Assembly (NCBI GenBank): GCA_964558295.1
Contig: CAZLDQ010000041.1
Coordinates: 1 to 33,682, forward strand
Direction: 5' to 3'
DNA length: 33,682 nucleotides
Source: JBDKTH01 sp964558295
Lineage (GTDB): Bacteria; Planctomycetota; Planctomycetia; Pirellulales; Thermoguttaceae
Position 1 is the stretch's first letter. Each line of letters begins with the position of its first letter. This document shows positions 17,039 to 25,266 of this stretch, in pieces. The position numbers were made by a program, and so were the translations under genes. The notes beneath the pieces were generated by a model. The model saw only the letters and a list, made by a program, of their open reading frames with translations. It was not told the origin of the DNA and ran no database searches.

Positions 17039-17956
17039 ATGGCGTCGAAGTTATTTCAGCCGAAGGGTGTGGATCGCACGGCGTTTACGCTGGTCGAACT
17101 ACTGGTCGTGATCGCCATCATCGGGATCTTGATCGGGCTGCTGCTTCCAGCCGTCCAGGCGGCGCGCGAGGCAGCGCGGCGATCTCAGTGCACCAACCAT
17201 CTGAAACAATGGGGACTGGGCCTGCACAACTACGAGTTGTCGTACAAGACACTTCCTTTCGGCGCTCAGAACCATCCGCGGCGGCACGGGTTGCCGCCGG
17301 CGCTGTGGCCCTTCATGGAGCAGCAAAGTCTCGCGGATCGCTACAACTACCTGGAAGAGTTTTGCACCACGGCCAATCTCGCCGTGCTGGCCACGAAGGT
17401 GCCCTACTATTACTGTCCGAGCGACCGGGTGGGTGGGGTGTGGAAAGGCGATGTGCATCAGGTCCGCGCGCGGGGCAACTACGTGACCAACTTCGGCAAC
17501 ACCTACTACGATCAGCGCGACCTGACCGACAACCGATTCCTCGGCGCGCCGTTCGCGGTGAACAAGGTGTTTCGGATCGCCGACATTTCGGACGGCCTGT
17601 CGAACACCTTGGCGATGTCGGAGGTGCTCATGGCCGTTACGGATGAGGCGAACGATCACCGGGGGGACATCACCAACGACCAGGATGCGGCCGGCCAGTT
17701 TATGACGTTGAACCCACCCAACTCCAGTCTGCCCGACCATCTCCTCTGCATTGGTCAGACGGAAAGGCCGGCCCCGTGTAGCGGGGGAAGTGGCGCCTGG
17801 GACGCGGCGGCGTATGCGGCGGCACGGAGCAGGCATCCGGGGGGCGTCAACACACTGCGTTGCGACGGGTCGGTGGGGTTCGTTTCCAACACGATCGACC
17901 TAGCCGCCTGGCGTGCGTTGGGCTCCAGCCAAGGGGGCGAGTCGAGCGTGCCCTGA
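17039..17956 (+). CDS. DUF1559 prepilin-like protein 2 (cassette B)
   Basis: This 305-residue protein has a class III signal with Ala rather than Gly at the cleavage position (A15|F16TLVELL). ATG 17039 follows a full AGGAGG. The body is close to the first pilin of the cassette (WGLGLHNYELSYKTLPFGAQN, YYYCPSDRVGG, NFGNTYYDQRDLTDNRFLGAPF) and ends with HPGGVNTLRCDGSVGFVS. It closes cassette B; the double hairpin repeat at 17985-18056 begins 28 bases after its stop. Confidence 0.93.
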   Translation: MASKLFQPKGVDRTAFTLVELLVVIAIIGILIGLLLPAVQAAREAARRSQCTNHLKQWGLGLHNYELSYKTLPFGAQNHPRRHGLPPALWPFMEQQSLADRYNYLEEFCTTANLAVLATKVPYYYCPSDRVGGVWKGDVHQVRARGNYVTNFGNTYYDQRDLTDNRFLGAPFAVNKVFRIADISDGLSNTLAMSEVLMAVTDEANDHRGDITNDQDAAGQFMTLNPPNSSLPDHLLCIGQTERPAPCSGGSGAWDAAAYAAARSRHPGGVNTLRCDGSVGFVSNTIDLAAWRALGSSQGGESSVP

Positions 17957-18323
17957 GGTTTGAACAAATCAGATCGGTGATCGATTCTGTAAGGAACGCC
18001 CCCCGTGGCGTTCCCGGGAAGCAGAAACGGCGGAACGCCGCAGAGGGCGTTTCCTACCGGTTTCGTCTATCACAATTCGTCAGGTTTGCTGGTCATCGGG
18101 GGGGCGGTTCGATCAGAAACCATATCCGCAACTCATGAGCTTACAGAGAGTTGCGTCTTTCCTGCCCTTTTGAGCCCGGGCAATTCTACTGTCTTCTGTG
18201 ACATTTCGGCCCGCTCGGTAGAGTAGAAGTTAGAGGGCAGATCTTCCCGGCCCGGGATATCTTGTCGCTTACCCCTACTCTGGCTAGTGTGGGCTGGCCT
18301 AAGATAACGATTCCAGTCATGCG
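17957..18323. other. Intergenic region between cassettes B and C
   Basis: These 367 bases hold the paired hairpin repeat (17985-18056) and an imperfectly understood inverted repeat, TTCTACT (18184-18190) with AGTAGAA (18222-18228), 134 bases or less before the sigma gene. The promoter of cassette C must lie here, but I cannot place it. No credible gene is visible. Confidence 0.45.
17985..18056. repeat. Dispersed hairpin repeat, copies R2a and R2b (inverted pair)
   Basis: R2a is GGAACGCC (17993-18000), loop CCCCGT, GGCGTTCC (18007-18014), preceded by TGTAA. R2b, 17 bases later, is GGAACGCC (18032-18039), loop GCAGAG, GGCGTTTCC (18046-18054, one extra T). Read on the minus strand, R2b has the same flank-stem-loop order as R1, so the two form an inverted pair, as REP-type elements often do. 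Confidence 0.75.
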
Positions 18324-18845
18324 ATGAAACCTGAAGAAGCCGAAGAACTGACGGCGCTCTGGACCGGCGCGCAGGCCGTCGTGGCTGCGTTTATTCGGAC
18401 GCTGGTGCCCCAGTTGACCGACTCGGAAGAGATCCTTCAGCGCACGGCGGTGACGCTGGTCCGCAAGTTCGACGAGTACGACCGGAACCGCTCTTTCTCC
18501 GCTTGGGCGGTGGGGGTGGCCAAGTTTGAAGTCCTGGCCTACTGGCGGGAACGCTCTTCGGACCGGCACGTGTTCGACGACGCGCTAGTCGAACAGATCA
18601 CCGAAAGCTACCGGCGCGTGGCCCAGGACCGCTTGCCGATGCGGGAACTCCTCTCGCGGTGCATCGAGGCCTTGGCCGGACGCGCTCGCGAGGCGATCCG
18701 ACTGCGGTACGTGGCCCAATTGACGACGTTGCAATTGGCCGAAGCGCTGAACATATCACACGGTGCGGCCCGAATGCTGTTGACCCGGACTCGCGGCGTG
18801 CTGCGCCAGTGTGTGGAAGACGGCATCAAGCGATTGAATGCATAA
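18324..18845 (+). CDS. ECF RNA polymerase sigma factor (cassette C)
   Basis: This 173-residue ECF sigma factor has region 2 at about 18-75 (VAAFIRTLVPQLTDSEEILQRTAVTLV, FSAWAVGVAKFEVLAYWRE) and region 4 at about 118-168 (RAREAIRLRYVAQLTTLQLAEALNISHGAARMLLTRTR). ATG 18324 begins MKPEEAEELTALW. The FecR-type gene starts inside its last codons (8-base overlap if ATG 18838 is used). Confidence 0.93.
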   Translation: MKPEEAEELTALWTGAQAVVAAFIRTLVPQLTDSEEILQRTAVTLVRKFDEYDRNRSFSAWAVGVAKFEVLAYWRERSSDRHVFDDALVEQITESYRRVAQDRLPMRELLSRCIEALAGRAREAIRLRYVAQLTTLQLAEALNISHGAARMLLTRTRGVLRQCVEDGIKRLNA

Positions 18846-20484
18846 CCCCATGGACCATCCCCAAGCACTCGTGAATGCCTACCTGGATAACGAGTTGACC
18901 GAGCGTCAACATCGAGCGCTGACGGCGTGGCTTGCCGAGGATCCGAGCCATGTGGAGCAGTTTGTCCTGGAATGCTACCTGCACAGCCAGTTGCAGGACA
19001 TTTTCACCGAAGAGCGGATTACCTCCGAGGCGCTGTCGCTGCAAAGCGAGCTGCAAGAAGCCGGTCTGGGGGCGATGAATGTCGGACCACTTCTGGATTT
19101 GGTGCCGGGACTGGCGTCTCCGCCGCCGATCGGCCTATCGCCCACCGTTCCCACCCCGGTTTCGGAACCGGAAGAATTCGGCTTTCCGCAGATTCCTGGG
19201 CTGGGGGTTCTAGGGGGCGCGATGCGTCAGGTGACGCAAGTTGGCCTGGTTCCCTATCTGGTGTTTGCCAGTCTAACGTTGCTCCTCTGTCTGGTTGTGC
19301 AGTTGATATGGGAGTGGAATCTGACCGGCAGGCAGCCCGTGGCCCAAGTGAGTCCGGCGACCATCCTCGTCTCTGAAGAACGGGTCCTTGCCGGGGCGGG
19401 TTATGTCAGCGGCATGACGGGCTGCCAGTGGGGCGAAGGCTCGCGGCGGCCGGCCTGCTTCGACCGCGTGGCGGTCGGCGAGAAGTTTCATCTCGAAGCC
19501 GGACTCCTGGAAATCACCTACGACAGTGGCTTTCAAGCGATTCTTCAAGGCCCGGCGCAGTACGAAATCACCTCACCCCAAGGCGGCTACCTGACGGTCG
19601 GCAAGTTGACCGGCAAGGCGAACACGGTGCGGGCTCGCGGCTTCACGATCGATACACCCACGGCGAGAGTGACTGACCTGGGCACGGAGTTCGGCACCGA
19701 GGTGGCGTCCAATGGGTCGGTGGAAACGGTGGTCTTCGCCGGTGAGGTTCAACTCACGGCGGTTTCAGCCCAGACGCGCCAGGGGCCGGCCCAAGTCTTA
19801 CGCACGGGAGAAGCGGCCCAGGTGCTCCGCGACTCCGACGGGGCCAACCCGATCGTCCAACTCGTGGCGGCTGCGCTCGGCGAGCGCTTCATGCGAGCGA
19901 TGCCCCCGGCTCCCGTTCAGGTGTTGATCGATCCGGCCACCTGCAACGGCTCGTTTGAAGAGCCGGCGGTTAACGCGGAGAACTGCGACGCCGCGGCGAG
20001 CGATCCGGCGACGCAAGTGTATGCGAAGACGCGCGGTGTGGTGCCGCGATGCTGGACACCGACGTTTGCCCTGCAAACCAAGGGGGCGGTCGTGCGCGGC
20101 GTGACTGGCCAGCAGTATGTCGTTCTCCAGGGCCCGTCGTTCATCGTCTTTTCCACGCGGCTGGACGGTGCCGGTGGGCATCCACCGCTGAGTGTCTATG
20201 CACCGCAGACGGTCTACGTGCTTTCCGTCGACCTTGGCGCAGACGTCGGCGGGGTCAAAGCCCATCTTGGGCTCGACGACGGCGCGCATGCCGTGCGCCA
20301 GACCGTTACGGTCGCTTCGCCAGGACTGTTGGAACCTGTGCCGCCGTTGGTCCTCGATACGGCGGCTCATCCGGAGTTTGTGGGCAAACCGATCGGCGTG
20401 AGTTTCATGAGGGCCGGTTCTTCGGCCAACAGTCGGCTTTATCTCGACAACGTTGTGCTTCGTGCTTTTCCCAAGTCGCCATGA
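18838..20484 (+). CDS. FecR-domain membrane protein with C-terminal NGSFE domain (cassette C; candidate sigma regulator)
   Basis: The product has 548 residues, or 544 if ATG 18850 is used. The N-terminal helical part (about 10-55, LVNAYLDNELTERQHRALTAW) is followed by an acidic/proline linker with EPEEFGFPQIPGL (110-122), a membrane span at about 137-159, G-C-Q-W-G-E-G (195-201) and the FecR-like domain (about 210-330; LEITYDSGFQAILQG, FTIDTPTARVTDLGTEFGT). After RFMRAMPP the C-terminal domain (about 368-545) starts NGSFEEPAV and ends SRLYLDNVVLRAFP. This order resembles secreted carbohydrate-binding-like domains, but the ligand is unknown. The same domain type is found in cassettes D and E. 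The stop overlaps the next start as ATGA (20481-20484). Confidence 0.9.
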   Translation: MHNPMDHPQALVNAYLDNELTERQHRALTAWLAEDPSHVEQFVLECYLHSQLQDIFTEERITSEALSLQSELQEAGLGAMNVGPLLDLVPGLASPPPIGLSPTVPTPVSEPEEFGFPQIPGLGVLGGAMRQVTQVGLVPYLVFASLTLLLCLVVQLIWEWNLTGRQPVAQVSPATILVSEERVLAGAGYVSGMTGCQWGEGSRRPACFDRVAVGEKFHLEAGLLEITYDSGFQAILQGPAQYEITSPQGGYLTVGKLTGKANTVRARGFTIDTPTARVTDLGTEFGTEVASNGSVETVVFAGEVQLTAVSAQTRQGPAQVLRTGEAAQVLRDSDGANPIVQLVAAALGERFMRAMPPAPVQVLIDPATCNGSFEEPAVNAENCDAAASDPATQVYAKTRGVVPRCWTPTFALQTKGAVVRGVTGQQYVVLQGPSFIVFSTRLDGAGGHPPLSVYAPQTVYVLSVDLGADVGGVKAHLGLDDGAHAVRQTVTVASPGLLEPVPPLVLDTAAHPEFVGKPIGVSFMRAGSSANSRLYLDNVVLRAFPKSP

Positions 20485-21515
20485 CTCGACGCGCACCCAA
20501 TCTGTTGGTCTGGAGATGTCGCCGAACGACGCGGGACGGCAAAAGGGAAGGTCTGCGCGGGGGCTTCACGCTCGTGGAACTGCTTGTCGTGATGGGCGTG
20601 ATCGGAAGCATGGTGGCCGTGCTGCTGCCGGCTGTCCAGGCGGCGCGCGAAGCGGCGCGGCGTGCGGAGTGTGCCAACCATCTCAAGCAGTTGAGCTTGG
20701 GGTTGCACAACTATCATGCCGTGTACAACTCGTTTCCCGCAGGTTTTCTCAAAGACTGGCAGCAAGAAGCGGTCCATTGGAGCGAGGAGGGGAGAAACGG
20801 CTGTTGGGCTTGGTCGGCGATGTTGCTGCCGTTTGTCGAGCAGCAGACGTTGCACGACGTGCTCGATGTGGGGAAGGTTCCGGCCCATGTGGCGGTTGCC
20901 GACCCGGCCCGACGCAGCGCCATGCAGAAGCGGATCAGTCTGTTCCGCTGCCCGTCGGACACGGCTCCCGAACTGAATACCGACCAGCAAGTGCCCTACG
21001 GCGCGGCCGGGGACCCAAACTGCACGAGTGGCTGCGTGCCGATTGCCACGTCGAATTACGTGGGCTCGAATCACAGTTGGGACTTGAACCGCACGAGTTG
21101 GAATGGGTTCATGGGTCGAGCGCAGGGGAATCCGGTTCAGGTCACCACGATGGCCCAGATCACCGACGGCACGAGCAACACCTTTGCACTGGGCGAACGG
21201 GCTTGGCAGCTTAATGGCCGCCCGTTGCAGGCCGCGGTCGCGTTGATGACCAACGGCGATTCGGAAGCCCATTCCGACCAAGGCTCGGTTTATGCCGTGG
21301 GCTGCGGACGTTACCGGCTCAACTGTACGGACAGCGACGCTTGCGCCCGCGGTTTCAGCAGCCGGCATCCGGGAGGCTCGCAGTTCGCCCTGGTCGACGG
21401 TTCCGTGCGATTTGTCAATGAGCATATCGATCACAACACCAGCGATGCCACGATCGACAGCACGTACGAGCGGTTGATCTCGATCAACGACGGCCAATCG
21501 GTGGGAGAGTATTGA
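20481..21515 (+). CDS. DUF1559 prepilin-like protein 1 (cassette C), divergent signal helix
   Basis: This 344-residue protein has a 28-residue basic leader, then G28|F29TLVELL. The hydrophobic helix differs from its neighbours (VVMGVIGSMVAVLLPAV instead of the near-invariant VVIAIIGILIALLLPAV). The body has RCPSDTAPELNTDQQVP and ends with HPGGSQFALVDGSVRFV. ATG 20481 overlaps the FecR stop; the frame is open far upstream inside the FecR gene, but that part is a shadow. It is the tandem partner of the gene at 21568, which shares most of its body. Confidence 0.9.
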   Translation: MTRRAPNLLVWRCRRTTRDGKREGLRGGFTLVELLVVMGVIGSMVAVLLPAVQAAREAARRAECANHLKQLSLGLHNYHAVYNSFPAGFLKDWQQEAVHWSEEGRNGCWAWSAMLLPFVEQQTLHDVLDVGKVPAHVAVADPARRSAMQKRISLFRCPSDTAPELNTDQQVPYGAAGDPNCTSGCVPIATSNYVGSNHSWDLNRTSWNGFMGRAQGNPVQVTTMAQITDGTSNTFALGERAWQLNGRPLQAAVALMTNGDSEAHSDQGSVYAVGCGRYRLNCTDSDACARGFSSRHPGGSQFALVDGSVRFVNEHIDHNTSDATIDSTYERLISINDGQSVGEY

Positions 21516-21567
21516 CAAAGAACAGTCCTGGTTTTCGATTGTCATTTATTCAAGAAGGGAGAGGGTG

Positions 21568-22557
21568 ATGGAGAGAAAGCAACGTCAAGCCAGAGTCCCA
21601 ACTGGCTTCACACTGGTGGAACTGCTGGTTGTAATTGCGATCATCGGGATCTTGATCGCGCTATTGTTGCCGGCCGTCCAGGCGGCTCGCGAGGCAGCAC
21701 GTCGTTCCCAGTGTTCCAACAATCTTAAGCAGTTGGCGCTGGGGTTGCACAATTACCACGATATCTACAAGTCGTTCCCGGCGGGGCATATACAAGACCG
21801 GCAGTCGGAAGTGGCTGCCTCCTGCGCCGAGGGAACGCAAGGGTGCTGGGCCTGGAGCGCGTTCCTGCTGCCGTTTGTGGAACTGCAGACGCTGCACGAC
21901 ACGCTCGACGTGGGGATCCTGACCGCCCATGGGGCCGCGGCCGATCCAACCCGGCTTCGTGCGATGCAGCAGCGGATCGGCGTGTTCCGCTGCCCGTCGG
22001 ATACGGCCCCGGACCTGAATACCGACCAACAGGTGCCCAACGGCTCAGGAGGCGATGCGAATTGCACAAGCGGCTGCGTGCCCATCGCCACGGCGAACTA
22101 TATCGGCTCCAATCACAGTTGGGATTTGGAACGCGACACGTGGAACGGGTTCATGGGCAAGGCGCAGGGAAGTACCGTTAAAGCCACGACGATGGCAAGG
22201 ATCACCGACGGCACGAGCAACACCTTTGCCCTGGGCGAGCGGGCTTGGCTGCTCGACGGCCAGAAACTCCAGGCGGCCACGGCCTTGATGACCAACGGCG
22301 ATTCGGAAGCCAGTTCGGATCAGGGGTCCGTCTATGCCCACGGGTGCGGGCGTTACCGCCTCAACTGCACGGATAGTGTGAACTGCGCACGCGGTTTCAG
22401 CAGCATGCACCCAGGCGGTGCTCAGTTCGCGCTCGTTGACGGCTCCGTGCGATTCATCAGCGAAACGATCGATCACAATACCACGAGCGACACGATCGAT
22501 AGTACCTACGAACGGTTGATCGCGATCAGCGATGGCCAGCCGGTGGGAGAGTACTGA
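21568..22557 (+). CDS. DUF1559 prepilin-like protein 2 (cassette C)
   Basis: This 329-residue protein has G13|F14TLVELLVVIAIIGILIALLL and the standard AREAARRSQCSN segment. Its body parallels the preceding gene nearly block by block (QQVPNGSGGDANCTSGCVPIAT, SNTFALGERAW, TNGDSEASSDQGSVYAHGCG, DSTYERLIAISDGQPVGEY), so the two arose by tandem duplication. A GTG lies three bases before ATG 21568; both follow AAGGGAGAGG. A strong hairpin (22574-22608) follows its stop. Confidence 0.93.
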   Translation: MERKQRQARVPTGFTLVELLVVIAIIGILIALLLPAVQAAREAARRSQCSNNLKQLALGLHNYHDIYKSFPAGHIQDRQSEVAASCAEGTQGCWAWSAFLLPFVELQTLHDTLDVGILTAHGAAADPTRLRAMQQRIGVFRCPSDTAPDLNTDQQVPNGSGGDANCTSGCVPIATANYIGSNHSWDLERDTWNGFMGKAQGSTVKATTMARITDGTSNTFALGERAWLLDGQKLQAATALMTNGDSEASSDQGSVYAHGCGRYRLNCTDSVNCARGFSSMHPGGAQFALVDGSVRFISETIDHNTTSDTIDSTYERLIAISDGQPVGEY

Positions 22558-22573
22558 TCGTGGTGGAGATGGA

Positions 22574-22608
22574 CCCATTTGACCGGCTTGTCTGACCGGC
22601 CAAATGGG
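22574..22608 (+). other. Strong intercistronic hairpin (cassette C)
   Basis: CCCATTTG (22574-22581) pairs with CAAATGGG (22601-22608). After one mismatch the stem continues with CCGG (22583-22586) and CCGG (22596-22599), giving 12 pairs around a 9-base loop. It lies between the second pilin and the lipoprotein gene, in the same relative place as the hairpin of cassette B. No U-tract follows. Confidence 0.6.
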
Positions 22609-22647
22609 CGACGTGAACACAAAGCCCATGCTAGGGAGAAAACCAGA

Positions 22648-23070
22648 ATGTCGCGATGGACAAACGGTTACCTCTGCGCCGCTTCCATGCTCCTGCTGGC
22701 CGTGGTGGCCGGCTGCGGCCCTGCGGGGCCAACGCTCGGACGCGTGGAAGGGACCGTAACACTCGATGGCAAGCCGTTGGCCGAGGCCCGCGTCTGCTTC
22801 TATCCGGAAGGGGGCGGGCGAACGGCCGAAGCCGTGACCGACGCGCAGGGCCATTACGTGTTGAGTTATACGGGCCACGGGACAGGGGCCCTGGCCGGTC
22901 CGAATAAAGTCTCGATCAGCACCTATCAGGAGCCAGTGAGCCAGGATGACGGGACCACCCAAGGGGGCGTTCCTGAAAAGGTGCCTGCCAAGTACAACAA
23001 GCAAAGCACCCTGATCCGCGACGTCCAGCCGGGCCAGCAGACGATCGACTTCGCCCTCACGTCGAAGTAG
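22648..23070 (+). CDS. Small lipoprotein with carboxypeptidase-regulatory-like domain (cassette C)
   Basis: This 140-residue protein has a lipobox VVAG|C23 and the domain VEGTVTLDGKPLAEARVCFYP, then VTDAQGHYVLSYTG and GPNKVSIS, ending QTIDFALTSK. The ending is nearly the same as in the cassette A lipoprotein (PIDFALKSK). AGGGAG lies about ten bases upstream of ATG 22648. It converges with the BNR-repeat gene, with only five bases between the stop codons. Confidence 0.88.
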   Translation: MSRWTNGYLCAASMLLLAVVAGCGPAGPTLGRVEGTVTLDGKPLAEARVCFYPEGGGRTAEAVTDAQGHYVLSYTGHGTGALAGPNKVSISTYQEPVSQDDGTTQGGVPEKVPAKYNKQSTLIRDVQPGQQTIDFALTSK

Positions 23071-23075
23071 TGTGA

Positions 23076-24404
23076 TTATTGCTGCATCGGCGGGGCGTCG
23101 GCGAACCAGGAGTCGTCGATGATTCGACCCAGCAGAAAGAACTTCATGTCGTTGAACCACAACACGGCCTTGCCATCGACGAGTGTCATGCTCGTGTAGA
23201 ACGAGTTGCCGCTGCGCCGGTCGATGAACATTTTCATGGGGGCGAACCAAATCGGCTGATCCGCGTCCTTTTGAAACGTGCCGGCGATCAGATAGAGTGG
23301 ACCGCGATTCTGGTATTCGTTCTCCCCGTTGAAGTCGAACGTGTTGTGGACAAAGGCGAAGTAGTAGCCGCTTCCCGCCTCGCAGCCTTTCCAATCGTAG
23401 ATCGGGCAAGGCGAGCGTGGGTGCAGGTACGGCTTGCCGCCGTCGCGGTCCAAGAGCGGTTTGGGTTGCGACCAGGTCCGCCCGCCGTCGCGGCTCTGCG
23501 ACCAGAACGGATAGCCCGCACAGGTCCGGGTTAAGGCGAACAGTCGCCCATCGGGCAGCTTGACGATTCCCGCTTCCTCGCAGCAGGAACCGAACTTCTC
23601 GTGCTCGACGCGCAGGGCCTTGTCGTTGCTGGCAAACCAGCTGAGCTTGATGTTCTGCACCTCGGGATTGTCGTCGATATTGTCGAACTGGAGGAACTCG
23701 ACGGTGCAGTTGTCGCGTTGCTCGTTGGGCACCCGGCCGTGGCGCGACACGCCGACGAGATACTTGCCCCCTTCGCCCAACCGCAGCGGGCGCTGCCAGT
23801 TGCACCAGCTCGGCGGAATCGTTGGGTCGGCGGGGTCCTTGTCCATCCGCTTCATGGGGACCATTTTCGGGGCGGACCAAGTCTCACCGTCGTTGTCGGA
23901 ATACTTGCCGAACATCTGGCCGCAGTGCGGGCCGCGGCTTGTGGTTTGCTGATTCCATAGCACGTAGATCCGCCCTGACTTGCTAACCATCGGCTGCTGC
24001 CAACTGGCCAACAACTGCGGATTGACGTAGTTCGTTGAACCGGCCAGCACGATCGGCGTCGTCCATGTCCGCCCCTTATCCTTGCTCTTGGAAAAGCAGA
24101 TGTGCTGATCGACGTCCGCTTCCTTGGTCGCCTGGGTCCAGACGGCAAACAGCGTTCCGTCGGGTTTGTCGAAGACCTGGAAGTGATCGTTGTACTTGTC
24201 GCCGACGATCTCCCGTTTCAGCTTCGGCGTAAACACCACATAGTCGGGCTTGCCGACCAGGAGTTCCTTGGCATAGCGGTCGTACTCGGTTCCGGCAAAC
24301 GATGCGGCGATGGTCTTCGCATGTTCGCTTTGGGCAAGGGCCTCGGCGGCCAGCGAACTGACGACGATGAGCGTTGCTACCGTGGCGCGAACAGGTTGTC
24401 GCAT
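23076..24404 (-). CDS. Secreted BNR/Asp-box exosialidase-like protein
   Basis: This 442-residue protein has a Sec signal peptide (MRQPVRATVATLIVVSSLAAEALA, cut near residue 25). It has at least three Asp-box-like motifs of the form S-x-D-x-G-x-T-W: SKDKGRTWTTP, DNDGETWSAP and SRDGGRTWSQP. These mark a six-bladed beta-propeller of the sialidase superfamily. The final part (FADAPPMQQ) has no obvious extra domain. Planctomycete members are usually annotated as exo-alpha-sialidase, but they often lack the full arginine triad and may act on other sulfated or acidic sugars; I cannot confirm catalytic residues by eye. ATG 24404 follows AGAAAGG, and the signal peptide supports it over upstream in-frame starts. 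It lies on the opposite strand between cassettes C and D. Confidence 0.8.
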   Translation of the reverse strand: MRQPVRATVATLIVVSSLAAEALAQSEHAKTIAASFAGTEYDRYAKELLVGKPDYVVFTPKLKREIVGDKYNDHFQVFDKPDGTLFAVWTQATKEADVDQHICFSKSKDKGRTWTTPIVLAGSTNYVNPQLLASWQQPMVSKSGRIYVLWNQQTTSRGPHCGQMFGKYSDNDGETWSAPKMVPMKRMDKDPADPTIPPSWCNWQRPLRLGEGGKYLVGVSRHGRVPNEQRDNCTVEFLQFDNIDDNPEVQNIKLSWFASNDKALRVEHEKFGSCCEEAGIVKLPDGRLFALTRTCAGYPFWSQSRDGGRTWSQPKPLLDRDGGKPYLHPRSPCPIYDWKGCEAGSGYYFAFVHNTFDFNGENEYQNRGPLYLIAGTFQKDADQPIWFAPMKMFIDRRSGNSFYTSMTLVDGKAVLWFNDMKFFLLGRIIDDSWFADAPPMQQ

Positions 24405-24502
24405 GATGTAGGGCCTTTCTGTGTTGCGGACCTGCACGGGTGAAGGCTTTTGCTGGGACGGTCGGGAGGGGCAGGGGGCGGCTCGGAGACGCGGCGGACG
24501 GC

Positions 24503-24530
24503 ATACCGCCAACACCAACCGGTATACCGG
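24503..24530. promoter_or_regulatory. Palindromic operator candidate
   Basis: The 12-base sequence CCGGTATACCGG (24519-24530) is a perfect palindrome. A second ATACCG half-site starts at 24503, 21 bases before the one inside the palindrome (24524), about two helical turns. The site is 99-126 bases upstream of the sialidase-like start on the minus strand. A transcription factor site is an inference. Confidence 0.4.
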
Positions 24531-24614
24531 CCAGTCTAGCCCACCCCGGCACGCCTTGTCAAGCGACAATAAAAGCACTCTTAATGGGGGGGGTGGCGAG
24601 AACGTGGATGAAAT

Positions 24615-24642
24615 ACCGGAAAGGACGCAGAGATCGCGGAGG
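24615..24642 (+). repeat. Dispersed repeat, copy 1 (ACCG-AAAGGACGCA type)
   Basis: This 28-base segment matches 33551-33578 at 23 of 28 positions, including the shared run AAAGGACGCA and the segment TCGCG. Here only one arm is present. At 33549-33663 an inverted partner is also found. Confidence 0.5.
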
Positions 24643-24758
24643 ACCGGAGGAGGGGGCGGTATGCAAGATAGACTTTTTTTGTGTTGTCAGGTTTTTCGGC
24701 TGTTGCGCGATATACGATAGCCGAGCTTCTGTTCGCCACGGTTGCCTTTCGACCTTTT

Positions 24759-25265
24759 ATGAATCCGTTGTCGCCGCGTCCGTTTAACGAGTTGTTTTTG
24801 AGTCATCAGCGCAGGATCTACGCCTATATCCTGACGCTGGTACCGGACCGGAACGATGCGGAAGACGTTTTTCAACAGACGTGCCTGGCCCTTTTAGAGA
24901 AAGCCGAGGAGTATGACCCGCAGCGGGCATTCTTCCCCTGGGCCTGCGGCTTTGCGCTGAACGAGGTCCGGCGTTTTCGCCGAGCCCATCATCGGGAACG
25001 GGTCCAACTGGACGAGGCCGTGCTCGAATCGTTGGTTCGAGTACAGCTCAAGGCGGCCGGGCAGATCGAGAAGCGGCTCGATCTGCTGATGGAATGCGTG
25101 GCGGCACTGCCCCCCGAAAAGCAAGAGTTGCTGGCCAACGCCTACGGCTATGCCCGGGGGCTCAAGGGGCTGGCCGCGCACCTGCAAATCGACCTCAACA
25201 CGCTTTACAAACGGCTGGAACGGATCCGGACCGCGTTGTTCTTGTGCATGGAAAGGCGGGCTTGA
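24759..25265 (+). CDS. ECF RNA polymerase sigma factor (cassette D)
   Basis: This 168-residue ECF sigma factor has region 2 at about 10-70 (RIYAYILTLVPDRNDAEDVF, FFPWACGFALNEVRRF) and region 4 at about 112-160 (LPPEKQELLANAYGYARGLKGLAAHLQIDLNTLYKRLERIR). I chose ATG 24759 (MNPLSPRPF); the open frame begins at 24681 but has no family-like sequence before this point. The FecR-type gene begins one base after its stop, so coupling is by close spacing rather than overlap. Confidence 0.92.
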   Translation: MNPLSPRPFNELFLSHQRRIYAYILTLVPDRNDAEDVFQQTCLALLEKAEEYDPQRAFFPWACGFALNEVRRFRRAHHRERVQLDEAVLESLVRVQLKAAGQIEKRLDLLMECVAALPPEKQELLANAYGYARGLKGLAAHLQIDLNTLYKRLERIRTALFLCMERRA

Positions 25266-25266
25266 G

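Larger units (their letters stand above)
24405..24758. other. Divergent region between sialidase-like gene and cassette D
   Basis: These 354 bases must hold the promoters for both genes. Visible structures are the palindrome CCGGTATACCGG (24519-24530), two further ATACCG copies (24503-24508 and 24613-24618), and a copy of a dispersed repeat at 24615-24642. No promoter boxes could be assigned with confidence. No credible gene is present. Confidence 0.45.

Noticed and set aside
22045..23880. Minus-strand ORF of 611 codons across pilin C2, lipoprotein C and part of the sialidase-like gene
   Set aside because: It overlaps three well-supported genes in another frame and has low-complexity, family-free sequence.
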